Shown here in pieces: positions 53,525 through 64,000 of a stretch of 64,000 bases of DNA; the first letter of the stretch is position 1, and the number at the start of each line of letters is the position of its first letter. This DNA comes from Rotaria socialis (taxonomy: Eukaryota; Rotifera; Eurotatoria; Philodinida; Philodinidae), in the NCBI GenBank assembly GCA_905331475.1, contig CAJNYU010000521.1, positions 1 through 64,000 on the forward strand, written 5' to 3'. The translations under genes were made by a program, and so were the position numbers. The notes beneath the pieces were generated by a model. The model saw only the letters and a list, made by a program, of their open reading frames with translations. It ran no database searches and was not told the origin of the DNA.

Positions 53525-54881
53525 TTGAAAGGTTTATCATAGCGAAAGAAAAGCTCAGAGAAAGGACATTCTCGTGCATGATATGGCCAATGATGATGGA
53601 TTTAGAACTATTCACAAATGACGAATGGGCCATTGAAAACAAAAATAGTCGCGTACAGTTAATAGAAATCAAAGCTTTACAACTGATAGATTGAGTTCAT
53701 TGACAAGAGATTTAACATGGACGAATAAGATCATCGTTGTCATACGTAGATAAAAATTGCAGAAGACTCCCGCTGGTTACAGAAAAGTCTCCGAGTGCTT
53801 CGTAGGATTTTACGTAAAATTACAGGTCGTGTGCAACGCAGTTGAATTCGTTTGGTTATCTTGGCGAGTATTATTTTATGATAGATGCGGAAAAGCTTAC
53901 GCTTCTTGTGTTATAAAACCTATAGGGAAAATATTTTCATTTGCTTATAGGTCAGGCTAGCCGAGTAGGTAGGGGATGGGAAGGACTAACCCCTTCCAAA
54001 AATCGAATATCTGTCAGGCTTTCTACCAAATTTTTGTAGGAACGGCAATTTTCAATTAGCAGCTACGAATTTTCTTGCGAAAAATCCGTGAATTTAACGT
54101 TTGTCATCGAGTTTCTACCGAAAAATAAGATGCGACACCTTCCGTCAAATTTTTAGCTCCTCCCGCTCTGCAAAACAATCGGCAATCCTGCTATAGAAAT
54201 TTATTATATGCAGGGTGTCAAACGGCTTCTCTCAATCGAGGACATAAATCAGCACATCCCTCACGAAATTATTTCGTTCATCTATTTACAAACTCAGAAT
54301 ATACTCAGACCCTCCTCGTTAGCTCTTCCACTGCGTAAAATGAACTGATTTTCTTATTGCATGATCACCTAATATCTAAACACGATCATACATTACAGTG
54401 TCCCCCAATTAAAGTAGGTGGCGAGACACATTGAGCCTAGATGATATCATTATTTTCGAATTTACAATCACTCATAGTATAGACACATTCACAGAGACAA
54501 TTACAGAGCAAAATAGTAAAAACGGTATTACTTGCATCATTTTCATTGACTATCTGTTGATCAAAATTCATTGTGAATGATGGACACATGTGGGTGGGTA
54601 TATATCGGCTCGTTTGTTATACAACTCTTTTATACGGCTCGACGATGATGATGATAAATGCGATCATGAGAGTATAGACGAACGGACACTATACATATAC
54701 GCATATTTATCTTTTATGAGCATCTGCTAAAATAAAATCTTACACAACTCTAATATTCATATGTAACTTCGTCTTTTTTGCTCTCTTCTCTTTCCTATCT
54801 TTTATGCGTCGTAATGACTAACAAAATGAAATGAAAAAAAGAAACCATGAACTTCATTTCCTTCCTGTTCATTTTAGTTTA
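53525..54881. other. Intergenic region
   Basis: No gene supported. A GC-richer stretch at about 53950-54190 (starting GTCAGGCTAGCCGAG) differs from its flanks and may be an old repeat. The right end is the 5' flank of STRA6; TTCATTTTAG at 54868-54877 looks like a splice acceptor. Confidence 0.35.
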
Positions 54882-57800
54882 ATGTCTACAATCGATTCTC
54901 ATAATACACGAGAGAAATTCTATTCAATTCCAAATGTTTCATCTGATCAATTAATTATTAAAGATGGTATGAAAAATTTAGCCTTTTCAAATGACAATGA
55001 ATCTTCCACGATGGTTCTAAATTCTTCTCCGCATACGGTTGTTCGTCTTCGACGTTATTCAATAGACTCCTCTTCGACATCAAAATCATCATCATCCGTT
55101 TGTTGTCATCATTCATTTTTATATTATTTCTGGCGTGTATTTATTTGTTTAATAACAATAATTTTTGCCACGCTGTGCTGCCATACAATTTATCAATTCA
55201 AAATTCAAAATTTACATGCTTTTCAAAAACTTCACAACGTAACAAAAGAGCAAACGCCAACTATATGCAAATTATTTCAAACAAGATTGAATTTATACTA
55301 TAAAATACCAGCAAATTACATATCACTATGTATTCTATTGATTCTTATATTAGTTCAAATATTTTTTGAAAATTTTTCCTGCCGAAAAAAACGAACATTT
55401 AAATCATTTTGGCAAAATTTATCACTGCCTATGGTATTTAATTCTCATTCACATATTTATCGTTTTCAATCAGCCGCTGTGTTCGGTATCATAGCATTAG
55501 AAATTTTGCATATATTTGACGAATATATCGTTAATGGTGCGAAACATTTTCAACACGGACCGTTACTTGATTTAATTATACAATTCGGCATTGGTCTTAT
55601 GTTGGGTTTAAGATATTTTCCAATTTTATCAATATTTGAAAAAGAAAACAACTATGAAAACCGCCTAGAAAATCTCGTATCCTATGGTCTAGGAACAATT
55701 TATTTGTATTGTGAAATTATCTTTAAAATACAATCAGATATTAGTTGTGAATTCGATAAAAGAAAAATATCGATTATTAAAGAAACTTTAGACAAACTGC
55801 TTAAAATGGGCGTCAATGTTAAACAATATATGATGCTTAATTTAGGTATGTAATTATCTATTTCATGAAATGACTCATCATTCGATCAATATAGAAATAG
55901 GACGACTGTCGTCCAACCACAGATTCAATAGTCCGATATCTTTCCTATAGTTGCGAATCGACAACCAGTAGAATGTTGAGTTCTTCCTATCCCCTACCAA
56001 CCAACTAACCCCTGACGACAAGTTCATAACATAGTCTCCTTACTACATATTATATGTCTCAGAGCAAAAATTATACGACAGAGTCCGTGAGAAAATTTTT
56101 CTAAGAATAGATTGGATTCGTATGAATAAATTTGAAAGGCACATAAAATTCTTGGGAGACTAATTTATTTGACATTTAGAATTCAAAATGAATTTTTTCC
56201 CCGTCTATATTTAGGTGCCAATCGAACTGGAAAACTAAATGAAACATATCTCAATTCACGTTTATGGTATCACAATAAAACAGACAAATATATTGAAAGT
56301 TTAACAAATGATGATAAATCAGAAATTCATAATGATTTAAAACGTTTGGAATATTCATTAGAATTAAATAAAGAAAGTATATTCTATAATATCATAAGAA
56401 ATGCTCCCTATTATTATTTTATTGCTTATTTGGCTGTCTGTTTAACAATATTATTTTTAAATACATTTCGTGGCAAATTTAAAAAGTCTTCATCATATCA
56501 ATCATTACCACGTTGGAAATATGTGAGATTTAATCTCTTGAAATCATCAAAAATTTTAAATTCCTACCAAGAATATGAATACTCACGTTTATTTCGTTGT
56601 TTAAATTCTTTCATTGGCTTTTTCAAACGTCACATTTATTCCGTACGTTCACATTTTCGCTATTCAAAATTAATTGTTTGCTTATACACAAGTGCATTTA
56701 CACTTGTTTATTATTTCACATTTTGGATTCAAGATCATACATATGCATTAACAAAAAAACTATTACTATTTCTTAATCTAATCCTATGTGGTTTAACTGA
56801 CCTATCGAAAGATTTATGTTATAATTTAGATCTTAATTTTATCAATCAAGATATTAAATATATTTGCTTATTAACAGCTTGTATAACATGTTTACAATTA
56901 TTTTTCGGTTTAAAACATTATCAAATACAAATGTGTAATGCATATAAAGGAGTATTTACTGATATTCCGAAACCGAAACACATCTCATCAGTATCAATTA
57001 TTAGTAAATCAATACATTATCCAGGACGATTTATGGGTATGTACACGAATGTTTTACGGCCGCATTTCTCGGGCTATTAACGTCTATTGAGTTCAAAATT
57101 TTCAGTGCTTATACAATAGTTATGGAGAAAGACAGCGTAAGACTTAAGCCGACAAATTGAACAGCGGTTTAAAGTCTTGAGGCTCTGCTTTCTAGAAATT
57201 TTGTTACAGCGTAGTATTCTCTAGAGAAATTAATCCTGAACGTCGAAATGTATCAAAGCTCTACGATTTATTCTTATACCTTGATAACTTTAACCGGCAT
57301 ATGTGAGAGATCGTATCTTAAGAAAATGTCGCGAACATTGCCCAGGGCTTCCCGGACATCATGAAATATGCGAATAGATAAATCGATAGGGATGTAAACA
57401 ATAAACTTTCGTATACCTCTCACTTCACTGTATTATACAGAGTTCGCATAACTAAAACATTAGTAACACCTCTTGCTTATGGCGTAGCTGGAAAAAATGC
57501 TAGGGGTGGGCAAAGCCATTGGCGAAAACCATCGTATCTCTCTCCGCATTCAGCCAATAAGTTTTTCATTGGCTGCTGGTGTCCCGCAGGTCGTAGATAA
57601 CAACTGCAATTTTTCTAGAATAAAAAAAACCTTCAGTTAAACTATTTTCTTCTAAATACTTTTTTGTTTTGTTTATTTTAGGTTCACTTGTTTACAGTTA
57701 TGGATTTTTATTTTTATTTACATCACTATTTTATATTCTCTCTCGCTATATATTTCATTCTCTGATAGTATTGGAGTTTATTTCAAAATTATTATTACCA

Positions 57801-58394
57801 ATGATAATATTCTTTTTATTTCAATTGTTATTCGTACGTCTTTTATGTAAATTATTATTTACGCAAAATAATCATTTGCTTGCATTACGCAATCTTCGGC
57901 TTTATTATACATTTTCATATTTCAGCTTTTTCTTCGATTGTTTTCTTGGTTTTATAATGTGTTTATCGCGTATATCAAAAGGATTTTTATGTACGTCAAT
58001 ATTTTTTGCGCGCCTGGATTATTCAGCCTATGGACGAGGATTAGAAATGTATGACTCATCATATGCATCATATGTTAGTTTTTTTCATATTGAACGAATT
58101 CAACGACATCCAGTATTGAATGTATTCATTGACATCATACGACAACGTCTTATTGATATAAGAAAATTAAAATTAAAACTAACCAAGGAACAGCAAGAGC
58201 ATAGATATGAAAATGAAAAATTATCACAGCTAACCCGTTTTCGTTGGCTATTAGCTTATACATTAATTCATAATGAACAATTGAAGCGCTATAGAAAACA
58301 TCGATTATCTACTACGCAAACAATACAATCGAAAACATTAGAACGTTTATTCGATAAAATTGGTCTCTCACAAACTTTACCAAGAAAATATTAA
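54882..58394 (+). CDS. STRA6: STRA6-like multi-pass receptor (retinol-transporter family)
   Basis: Three exons, 54882-55845, 56215-57036, 57682-58394, both introns phase 1; 832 aa. The start at 54882 follows a splice-acceptor-like site; an in-frame ATG at 54831 would add 17 residues. After a Ser-rich N-terminus come about nine hydrophobic segments (for example near 86-108, 146-168, 194-212, 228-246, 355-373, 462-480, 600-620, 627-655). The C-terminal part with IFFARLDYSAYGRGLEMYDS followed by YASYVSFFHIERIQRHPVL matches the conserved region of the STRA6/RBP-receptor family. In vertebrates STRA6 takes up retinol from RBP; invertebrate members are poorly known, so the ligand here is open. The protein is longer than human STRA6 (667 aa), mainly in the N-terminus and loops. 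A C-terminal charged coiled-coil-like stretch (LKLKLTKEQQEHRYENEKL) is present. Confidence 0.8.
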
Positions 58395-59037
58395 TCAAAA
58401 AAGACAATTTGCTTTTTTTTTGTGCTTGTGATAATACCGGTGAATTTCTTTTTTTTTTTTTGTTGTTTTGCTTGCTTATTTAGTATTGTATTATATAAAT
58501 AAAAAACGAGAGAGAGAGACAGACACGAAAATATTGAAATGTAAGACTCAATCAGTTCATCTTTATGAAGTAGATCGATCAGATTTCAAAACGGCCGACG
58601 CACTTATGCAACAATTAAATGCGAATGATGTATCAAAACGAAAAAGAATTGCCTAGGATCAGTGGCTATATAGTTACATGCACAATTGTATATTCTTCAT
58701 TTGTTCAATCCTTGATTAATTGTTCACATGCATGTCCTCGTTTTTATTACCTTGATCATTATTCTTACGCGAAGATAGTCAATGGTCATCTCGCAATGAC
58801 CTTTTAACGAAAAACATCAAATGATGCATCTTGATTGAGCACATCTGCATACGAACATTGTTCTTTTCTTTTCTTTTTTCATTTTATGTTTCTAATGATG
58901 GACACGACATGCTTGATTGCTCGCTCTTATTTTTCTTTTTCTACTTTGCTTTCTCTTTACGGGGAGGGAACAAATGAGTTCATTCGATCACAAGTGATAA
59001 ACGAAAAACTCATTTTAGGATAAACTGTGCAACCGCG
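58395..59037. other. Intergenic region
   Basis: Contains a T run (58450-58460), AATAAA at 58498-58503 (a likely STRA6 polyadenylation signal) and a GA run at 58507-58520. No gene seen. CATTTTAG ends 59018, about 19 bases before the next start. Confidence 0.45.
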
Positions 59038-61331
59038 ATGATAAGTAAAATCCAACGGCGTATTACATCATTGTGTTTATGGATTCCGATCATTTTTTTA
59101 TTAAAAAGTCAAACCGTTTTCAGTAATCAAATAGTCGATTTAATGGGCGCACTAAGAAATAAAACTGCGCACGATGTTCGGTCGAAAATAAATTTAGGTT
59201 TGCTTGGCGCTTTATTTCAAATAGAAAAACCTATTGTATTCATTATTTTCTCTAGCGTCAGAATTTCGAGATGTTCTACAAGCTATTCAAAAGCATTACT
59301 ATAACACAACCGTTCGACGTTCGTATTTTGTTTTTGCGTTGAAATATTGAACTTTTTTTGTTGCCGTTTTGATTCTGTTATTTAGCTTGTTTACCTGGCT
59401 TTCATTTTTATAATGGTTCGTGTTACTATTTATCACCAATGACATCAACATGGAAATCGGCATCCAGAAGTTGTTCGAAAATACGTAATTCGTCTTTAGT
59501 TGCATTTACAACTAAATACGAATTTGATTTCGTCGTGAATACATTACTAAAACCGTCCGATGTTAAGCAAGCATTTGTTGGCTTATTATATTCTACTAAC
59601 GAAAGTAAATGGTATTGGCTCGACGGACGAACATTTTACGATGATACATTTGGACATTTATATCATGAATATAGACGAGAGACATCGCATTGTGGATTAA
59701 TTAATATTGTGAGTAAAATTGAAGTTGCCTTTGAAGGAAGAAATTGTGAAACCGATGACGCACGATATGTTTGTAAATATGGTAAGAAATATTAATTGCC
59801 GTTAGCTAGAGTTTTTGTTATGTCAAGCTGTTCTCTTGTGTTTTTTTGTTGAGTCTCTATAAGAATGAAAATCGTACCAGAAGAATATTTCAATTAGCTT
59901 AAGAATCGTTTTTATTAATGAGGAGTGAATCTTTACGGTTGGATGATGTAATGTATTTACATGAGAGAAAAAATTTCCAGTCTGATACTTCTCGTTAGTT
60001 GATATTTACTGTTTCTTTTAAAGAGACACTCCAATGAATTGTTGACGCGATTGATAGAAACAGAAGAGAACAACACGTAAACTGTAGACAAGGTAAAAGT
60101 GGTCATTAGATTAGACGAGTGAATGTCCAATGAAAAATGTTTTGCACTTGAAAACCCATCGATACCAACAATGAGAACGCGACGAAAGAGTGTTTTATGA
60201 AGCAGGATGTACTCATAATTGGTTTTCTTTTATCCGATACTTAATTTAATCTAAGCTCACTGTGTAGTGAAAATAGGATGTTCGTCACAAGGAATTTATC
60301 AAGTTTTTAGATATGCCATTCGACTGTCGTTCAGCAGTGATGTATGGAGAAAATTGAGTCAGTAATCACAAATGGATTTGATAGATTAGTAATAAAAAAA
60401 AACTGAGCAATACTTATTGTAGGAGGTCGATGATAATCTCTACTGTAGAAAGACTAATTTCCGGAATGAAAAAATAAGTGCTAATGCGGCAGACAGGCTA
60501 AATATTTTTTATCGTTCGAGCTCTTGTACGTTCTACACGAGCGGCCAAGCAAGAATAGTAAAAGTTCAATGGAATTTGGTCCGATGAATTTTTGAAAGTG
60601 AGTTTTTTGCCTTACTGTAAGATCTCTACCGGAAGCTTGTCGGAAAATTAATTTCCAATAGTCGATGTATAGATCTAACACAAGCTTCAATCGAAGTTTC
60701 GAAGTTCGATCGGTCCGTACTGCTCGATGAGATCTGCAATTATCTTTGCAAAAAGAATTCAATTATACGCTAATTCTTCAATAAAAAATCTATCGTGTGG
60801 AAAAAGTTGATTTGAATAAAACCGATAATTATTTTTAGTTCAAAATTATTGTTACGGAAAAAATCTATGTAGTGGTCGCGGTGAATGTATGAGTATTGGT
60901 ATGGAATATAAATGCCGATGTAATTTTCTATATCGTGGCAAAAAATGTGATTCATGTAAATTATTATTATTTAAAAATAGATTTCTTTTTTCTGAATAGC
61001 GTTTTTTATTTTGCGTTGTAGTTAGTTCAAAAGGTTTGCAAACAATAGTCGCTTTTGCTCTTATTATTCTAATGGGATTCATTGGATGTTTTTTGAAATT
61101 TAACATTTGCTCCCACTGTCAATTAAGAAACAGGTAGATGTTGATATTTATGTCAAATGAAAGAACTATTTCTATTCTTATTGTAGACGTCATTCGCTGG
61201 ATGATTTTATTAATGAACGACAAACAATTTTAGGTAATAAAAAAAATACTGAAGTTTTTTTTGTTCTCTGTTCTAATATATATATATCTTTAGACGCACA
61301 CGAGAGAAAGAAATCTATGAGCCAATATTAG
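59038..61331 (+). CDS. C-type lectin/EGF single-pass membrane protein, copy B
   Basis: Seven exons: 59038-59197, 59256-59318, 59386-59781, 60839-60955, 61022-61133, 61187-61233, 61294-61331; 310 aa. Signal peptide (about 12-30), helical stretch, C-type-lectin-like domain (about 75-205: CLPGFHFYNGSCYYLSP ... WYWLDG ... CGLINI ... ARYVCKY), EGF module (about 207-245), transmembrane helix (about 252-272), then a short tail ending AHERKKSMSQY. The lectin domain here is coded by one exon, whereas copy A has it split over three. The EPN/QPD and WND motifs are absent here too. The exon 2 donor (GTTCGT at 59319) is weak; I chose it because it keeps phase 1 into the Cys-starting lectin exon. The 1.06-kb intron 3 contains a GC-richer 250-bp patch. 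Confidence 0.8.
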
Positions 61332-63328
61332 CTTAACCGTCGACAATTTTTTTGTATTTGATGTAGTGTTTTTAAAGTATTAATAAAAATAAAAGAATTT
61401 ATCTTATACATATTCAAAGCAAAATGATTCTATTCCTACTATTATAAATTCAACAATTTAGCGAAATTTAAAACTATTTGCTATAGGTGGTAGGAAGATC
61501 AAAAAGGAAATGAGACTTGACTAGATTCTTTTTTGTTGCAAATAAGCATATATTAATGTGTTCTTATTTGTTATTAAAACATTTGAACAATGCGTGTACG
61601 TGATATTTAGCTCTGCAACGGTGAACAACGTCTTACTTTAATTTATCCGAAAGGATAGCTAAAAATAGAAAATCACAAATATAATTTGGCAGGAAGAATC
61701 CTCTACTCTAGAGCGTGCTTTCCTGTTTATGCTGCCATTTAACTGAATAAAATCGATGTTAGCTTTTTCTTCTTGTTTTTAGCACATAATTAGCATCGAG
61801 AGGATTAGAATCCTTTTCGATCAATCTTTTTTTTTTTGGTCAGGTTTGTAGAAAACTAGCTGGCAAAAATATATCAGATATATCATATTGATTTTCTAAT
61901 CATTCATCATTATCAATATCCTATTTCGTCATTGTCATTACGTAGAATTTCCCGTTATTGATGGGCTTTTTTTTCTCTTTGGTGATTTTTCTTTTGCTAA
62001 TTCACTATGAATCCAATACTTATTATTGTCTTTGTTGCTAACAATAAATAGTTTGACAATAATAGAAGAATGTTTGTTTTCCTTAGAATTAATCACAATA
62101 AGGATTGTCAGACAGTTACCATAGCCAGAAAAGAAAACGGTTACTGGTAGAAAACAAAGAAGCAAGAGAGGAACATTGGGAGTACGTGAAGAAGAGAGCA
62201 GCAGCCGGAAGACGAACGAGAAAGAAAAAGAGAAACTTAACTCAATGAGTTTTTTCCTAAAAAAATGAATGAACAAGAAAAAGGAAATATTCTTTTTATT
62301 TTCTTTCTCTCTCTTTCTTTCTCTCTCTCTCCCTCCTTAACATTCTAATCTTATCAATAACGTATATATGTTCAATTGATTTCAAGTATACGACTATTTT
62401 TCCGTGGGTCTTAGTTGAAACAAGAAAGCTAAATACTTAGTAAGCCATACCATTGTTGTTCTCTGGTTTATTATCGAGGTAAACACATGTTGTCAATATG
62501 ATCGTTTTAGTCTAGTTGGTATGTCTATTGTCAAATTTTGCTCTTTTCAGAAGCCTACTTATTCCTATGCGAACTATGTTTCCGTCATAATTTATTATCA
62601 TGTTATCAGTCTATTTTTTATTGATAATCTATCGAGCTAATAAGATACGGAGAGAAGCGAAATGATTAAAATGAGATCTACTATATAAATATATATATAT
62701 ATATAATATTCGTTCGTTTGTGCACAAATACAAGTCTTTGACAAGGCGATGAGTTTCAATGATGACAATATGTTATCGATTAAACGACAGGAATATGAAG
62801 AGAGAAAAAGAAGAAGATAGAAAGAAATAGTTGATGCAAAAAAAAGATTATGGCTCGACTAGAGCAATATATTAATGGGCGATAGAATCTTATCCAAGGC
62901 GTTTCGATGTATAAGAACATGAAAGAACAAAACAACACAGCAAAAAACTCAATATAGATAAATAGACAGGCGACAGGCAAAGGGACAGAGCATTATGAGA
63001 CAATCTGCATTTAGTGCATAGAAAAAAAACTATATTTATCTTTTTATCCTACACGAATACCACAGTAATATGACAATTAGGGAAATGGTGTTGACCTTGC
63101 AAGTATTTTTCTTATGTATGATAGACAGTTTATTTTTTGCTAAGACTGATTGTCGCAACAATCAAACTTGAGACACAACATAAGCACGCTATCATTCTGG
63201 TGTTTTTACAGTCCGAATTTTAGCTTTAGTAGTGAAAGGAATTCGAGGTGACTAAGTCTTTTTTATTTCTCCAATAGAAATAATACGCAAAGACATATAA
63301 ATATATATATATATATATAACAACCACT
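61332..63328. other. Intergenic region upstream of PKA-C
   Basis: No gene recognised over 2 kb. Contains AATAAAAATAAAAG (about 61382) for the lectin gene, a pyrimidine microsatellite at 62301-62336 and TA tracts at 62687-62706 and 63301-63319, the latter immediately before the PKA start codon. Confidence 0.5.
62301..62336. repeat. CT/CTTT-rich microsatellite
   Basis: Almost pure pyrimidine tract of CT and CTTT units on the plus strand. Confidence 0.8.
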
Positions 63329-64000
63329 ATGGGCAATAATTCGGCATCATCTACGGCAACAAATCTAACGGTGACTCCTAGCCAAGCACAAATTGACGCT
63401 CAAGTTAGCGCTTTTCTCGAACGCGCTAAAGAAGAATTCGAATCGAAATATACACAACCACCGAAACAAACAGCAAAATTAGAAGACTTTAAATTACAGC
63501 GTACTGTCGGTACCGGCTCGTTTGGTCGTGTTATGATTGTACAACGGGGTAATCAAGCATTAGCATTAAAAGTAATGGAAAAACAAACAATCGTTAAATT
63601 AAAACAAGTTGAACATACTGTATCCGAAAAGAGAATTTTGCAAGCTATCAAATTTCCATTTCTCGTTAATTTAGTTTATTCATTCAAAGATAATTCACAT
63701 CTTTATATTGCATTAGAATTTGCCAGTGGCGGTGAAATGTTTACACATCTACGGTAAAAGATTTTCAATGATATTTGCTATTCTTATTGATTTATTATGT
63801 ATGAGTAGAAGTGTAGGCAAATATCCAGAAGATCAAGCACGCTTTTATGCCGCTCAAGTAACATTAGCGTTCGAATATTTACATTATTTAAGTTAGTTTT
63901 GTTTTTTTAAACATTTTATTTTTTTTTGATTGTTTCTCTCGTTTATTTAGACATACTTTATAGAGATTTAAAACCAGAAAATATACTTTTCGCTGCTGAT
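63329..64000 (+). CDS. PRKACA: cAMP-dependent protein kinase catalytic subunit (runs off the window)
   Basis: Exons 63329-63753 (142 aa), 63809-63891, then 63951 to the window edge. The N-terminus MGNN carries Gly2 for myristoylation as in PKA-C alpha, followed by an A-helix-like region (AQVSAFLERAKEEFESKY), the glycine loop GTGSFGRV (about 60-67), Lys in ALKVMEK, then SEKRILQAIKFPFLVNL, the hinge EFASGGEMFTHLR and, in exon 3, YRDLKPENIL. Exon joins keep the frame (phases 2 and 1). PKA-C phosphorylates Ser/Thr targets in cAMP signalling and is restrained by R subunits or PKI. The activation segment and C-tail are outside the window. A (TA)n tract lies within 15 bp of the ATG. Confidence 0.95.

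Noticed and set aside
53951..56017. Similar inverted sequences GTCAGG...GGTAGGGGAT at 53951 and 55984-56017 on either side of STRA6 exon 1
   Set aside because: Only about 15 contiguous bases match well and the flanks diverge at once; an element carrying the exon is not supported.
56169..56214. Upstream extension of STRA6 exon 2 (IQNEFFPRLYL)
   Set aside because: The upstream acceptor at 56179 puts the joined frame into a stop; only the TATATTTAG acceptor before 56215 keeps phase 1 with exon 1.
60481..60762. 93-codon minus-strand frame within the lectin B intron
   Set aside because: Somewhat GC-richer than its surroundings and possibly a repeat, but no domain, no repeat boundary and no promoter evidence.
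61938..62276. 112-codon minus-strand frame
   Set aside because: Low-complexity Ser/Phe-rich start overlapping a GA/CT-rich tract; no recognisable features.

Overview
The window is a compact, AT-rich, protostome-like animal genome segment. Most genes have several exons separated by very short introns (about 45-80 bp, GT..AG). The mix of metazoan genes (CRIM1, synaptophysin, two nuclear receptors, a TGF-beta-family receptor, STRA6, PKA), a decayed bacterial-type helicase, a short run of CCCACA/TGTGGG repeat and gene starts that sit just behind splice acceptors (compatible with spliced-leader trans-splicing) all suggest a bdelloid rotifer. This is inference from content; no marker gene proves it.

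Layout. 0.1-0.9 kb: broken UvrD/PcrA-type helicase, then telomere-like repeat. 1.5-5.7 kb (-): complete CRIM1-like receptor in 8 exons (1018 aa). 9.4-10.7 kb (-): intronless CRT-like transporter. 16.3-18.7 kb (-): tRNA-splicing ligase RTCB in 10 exons. 19.6-21.3 kb (+): secreted matrix metalloproteinase. 23.7-24.0 kb: FLYWCH zinc-finger relic split by a small hAT-type element. 25.1-26.7 kb (+): NR2E-type nuclear receptor. 28.6-33.1 kb (+): tandem pair of unknown single-pass surface proteins sharing an identical 383-bp block; the first copy carries an assembly gap. 36.1-37.1 kb (-): synaptophysin. 38.2-42.5 kb (+): TGF-beta-family receptor kinase with a Mutator-like element in one intron. 43.4-45.1 kb (+): DHR96/DAF-12-type nuclear receptor. 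48.8 kb: tRNA-Ala(TGC). 50.0-61.3 kb (+): STRA6 between two paralogous C-type lectin/EGF membrane proteins. 63.3 kb to the end (+): start of the PKA catalytic subunit.

The genes do not form one pathway. Several are cell-surface or secreted signalling proteins (CRIM1 binds BMP-type ligands in vertebrates; the receptor kinase is in the same ligand world; MMP; lectins). The most unusual observations are the transposon footprints with intact target-site duplications (hAT-like at 23.7 and 45.4 kb, MULE-like at 38.9 kb), the gene-conversion-like block in the tandem pair, the altered catalytic motifs of the receptor kinase, and the recurring splice acceptor immediately upstream of start codons. I did not find a CRISPR array, operon or clearly novel multi-gene system.
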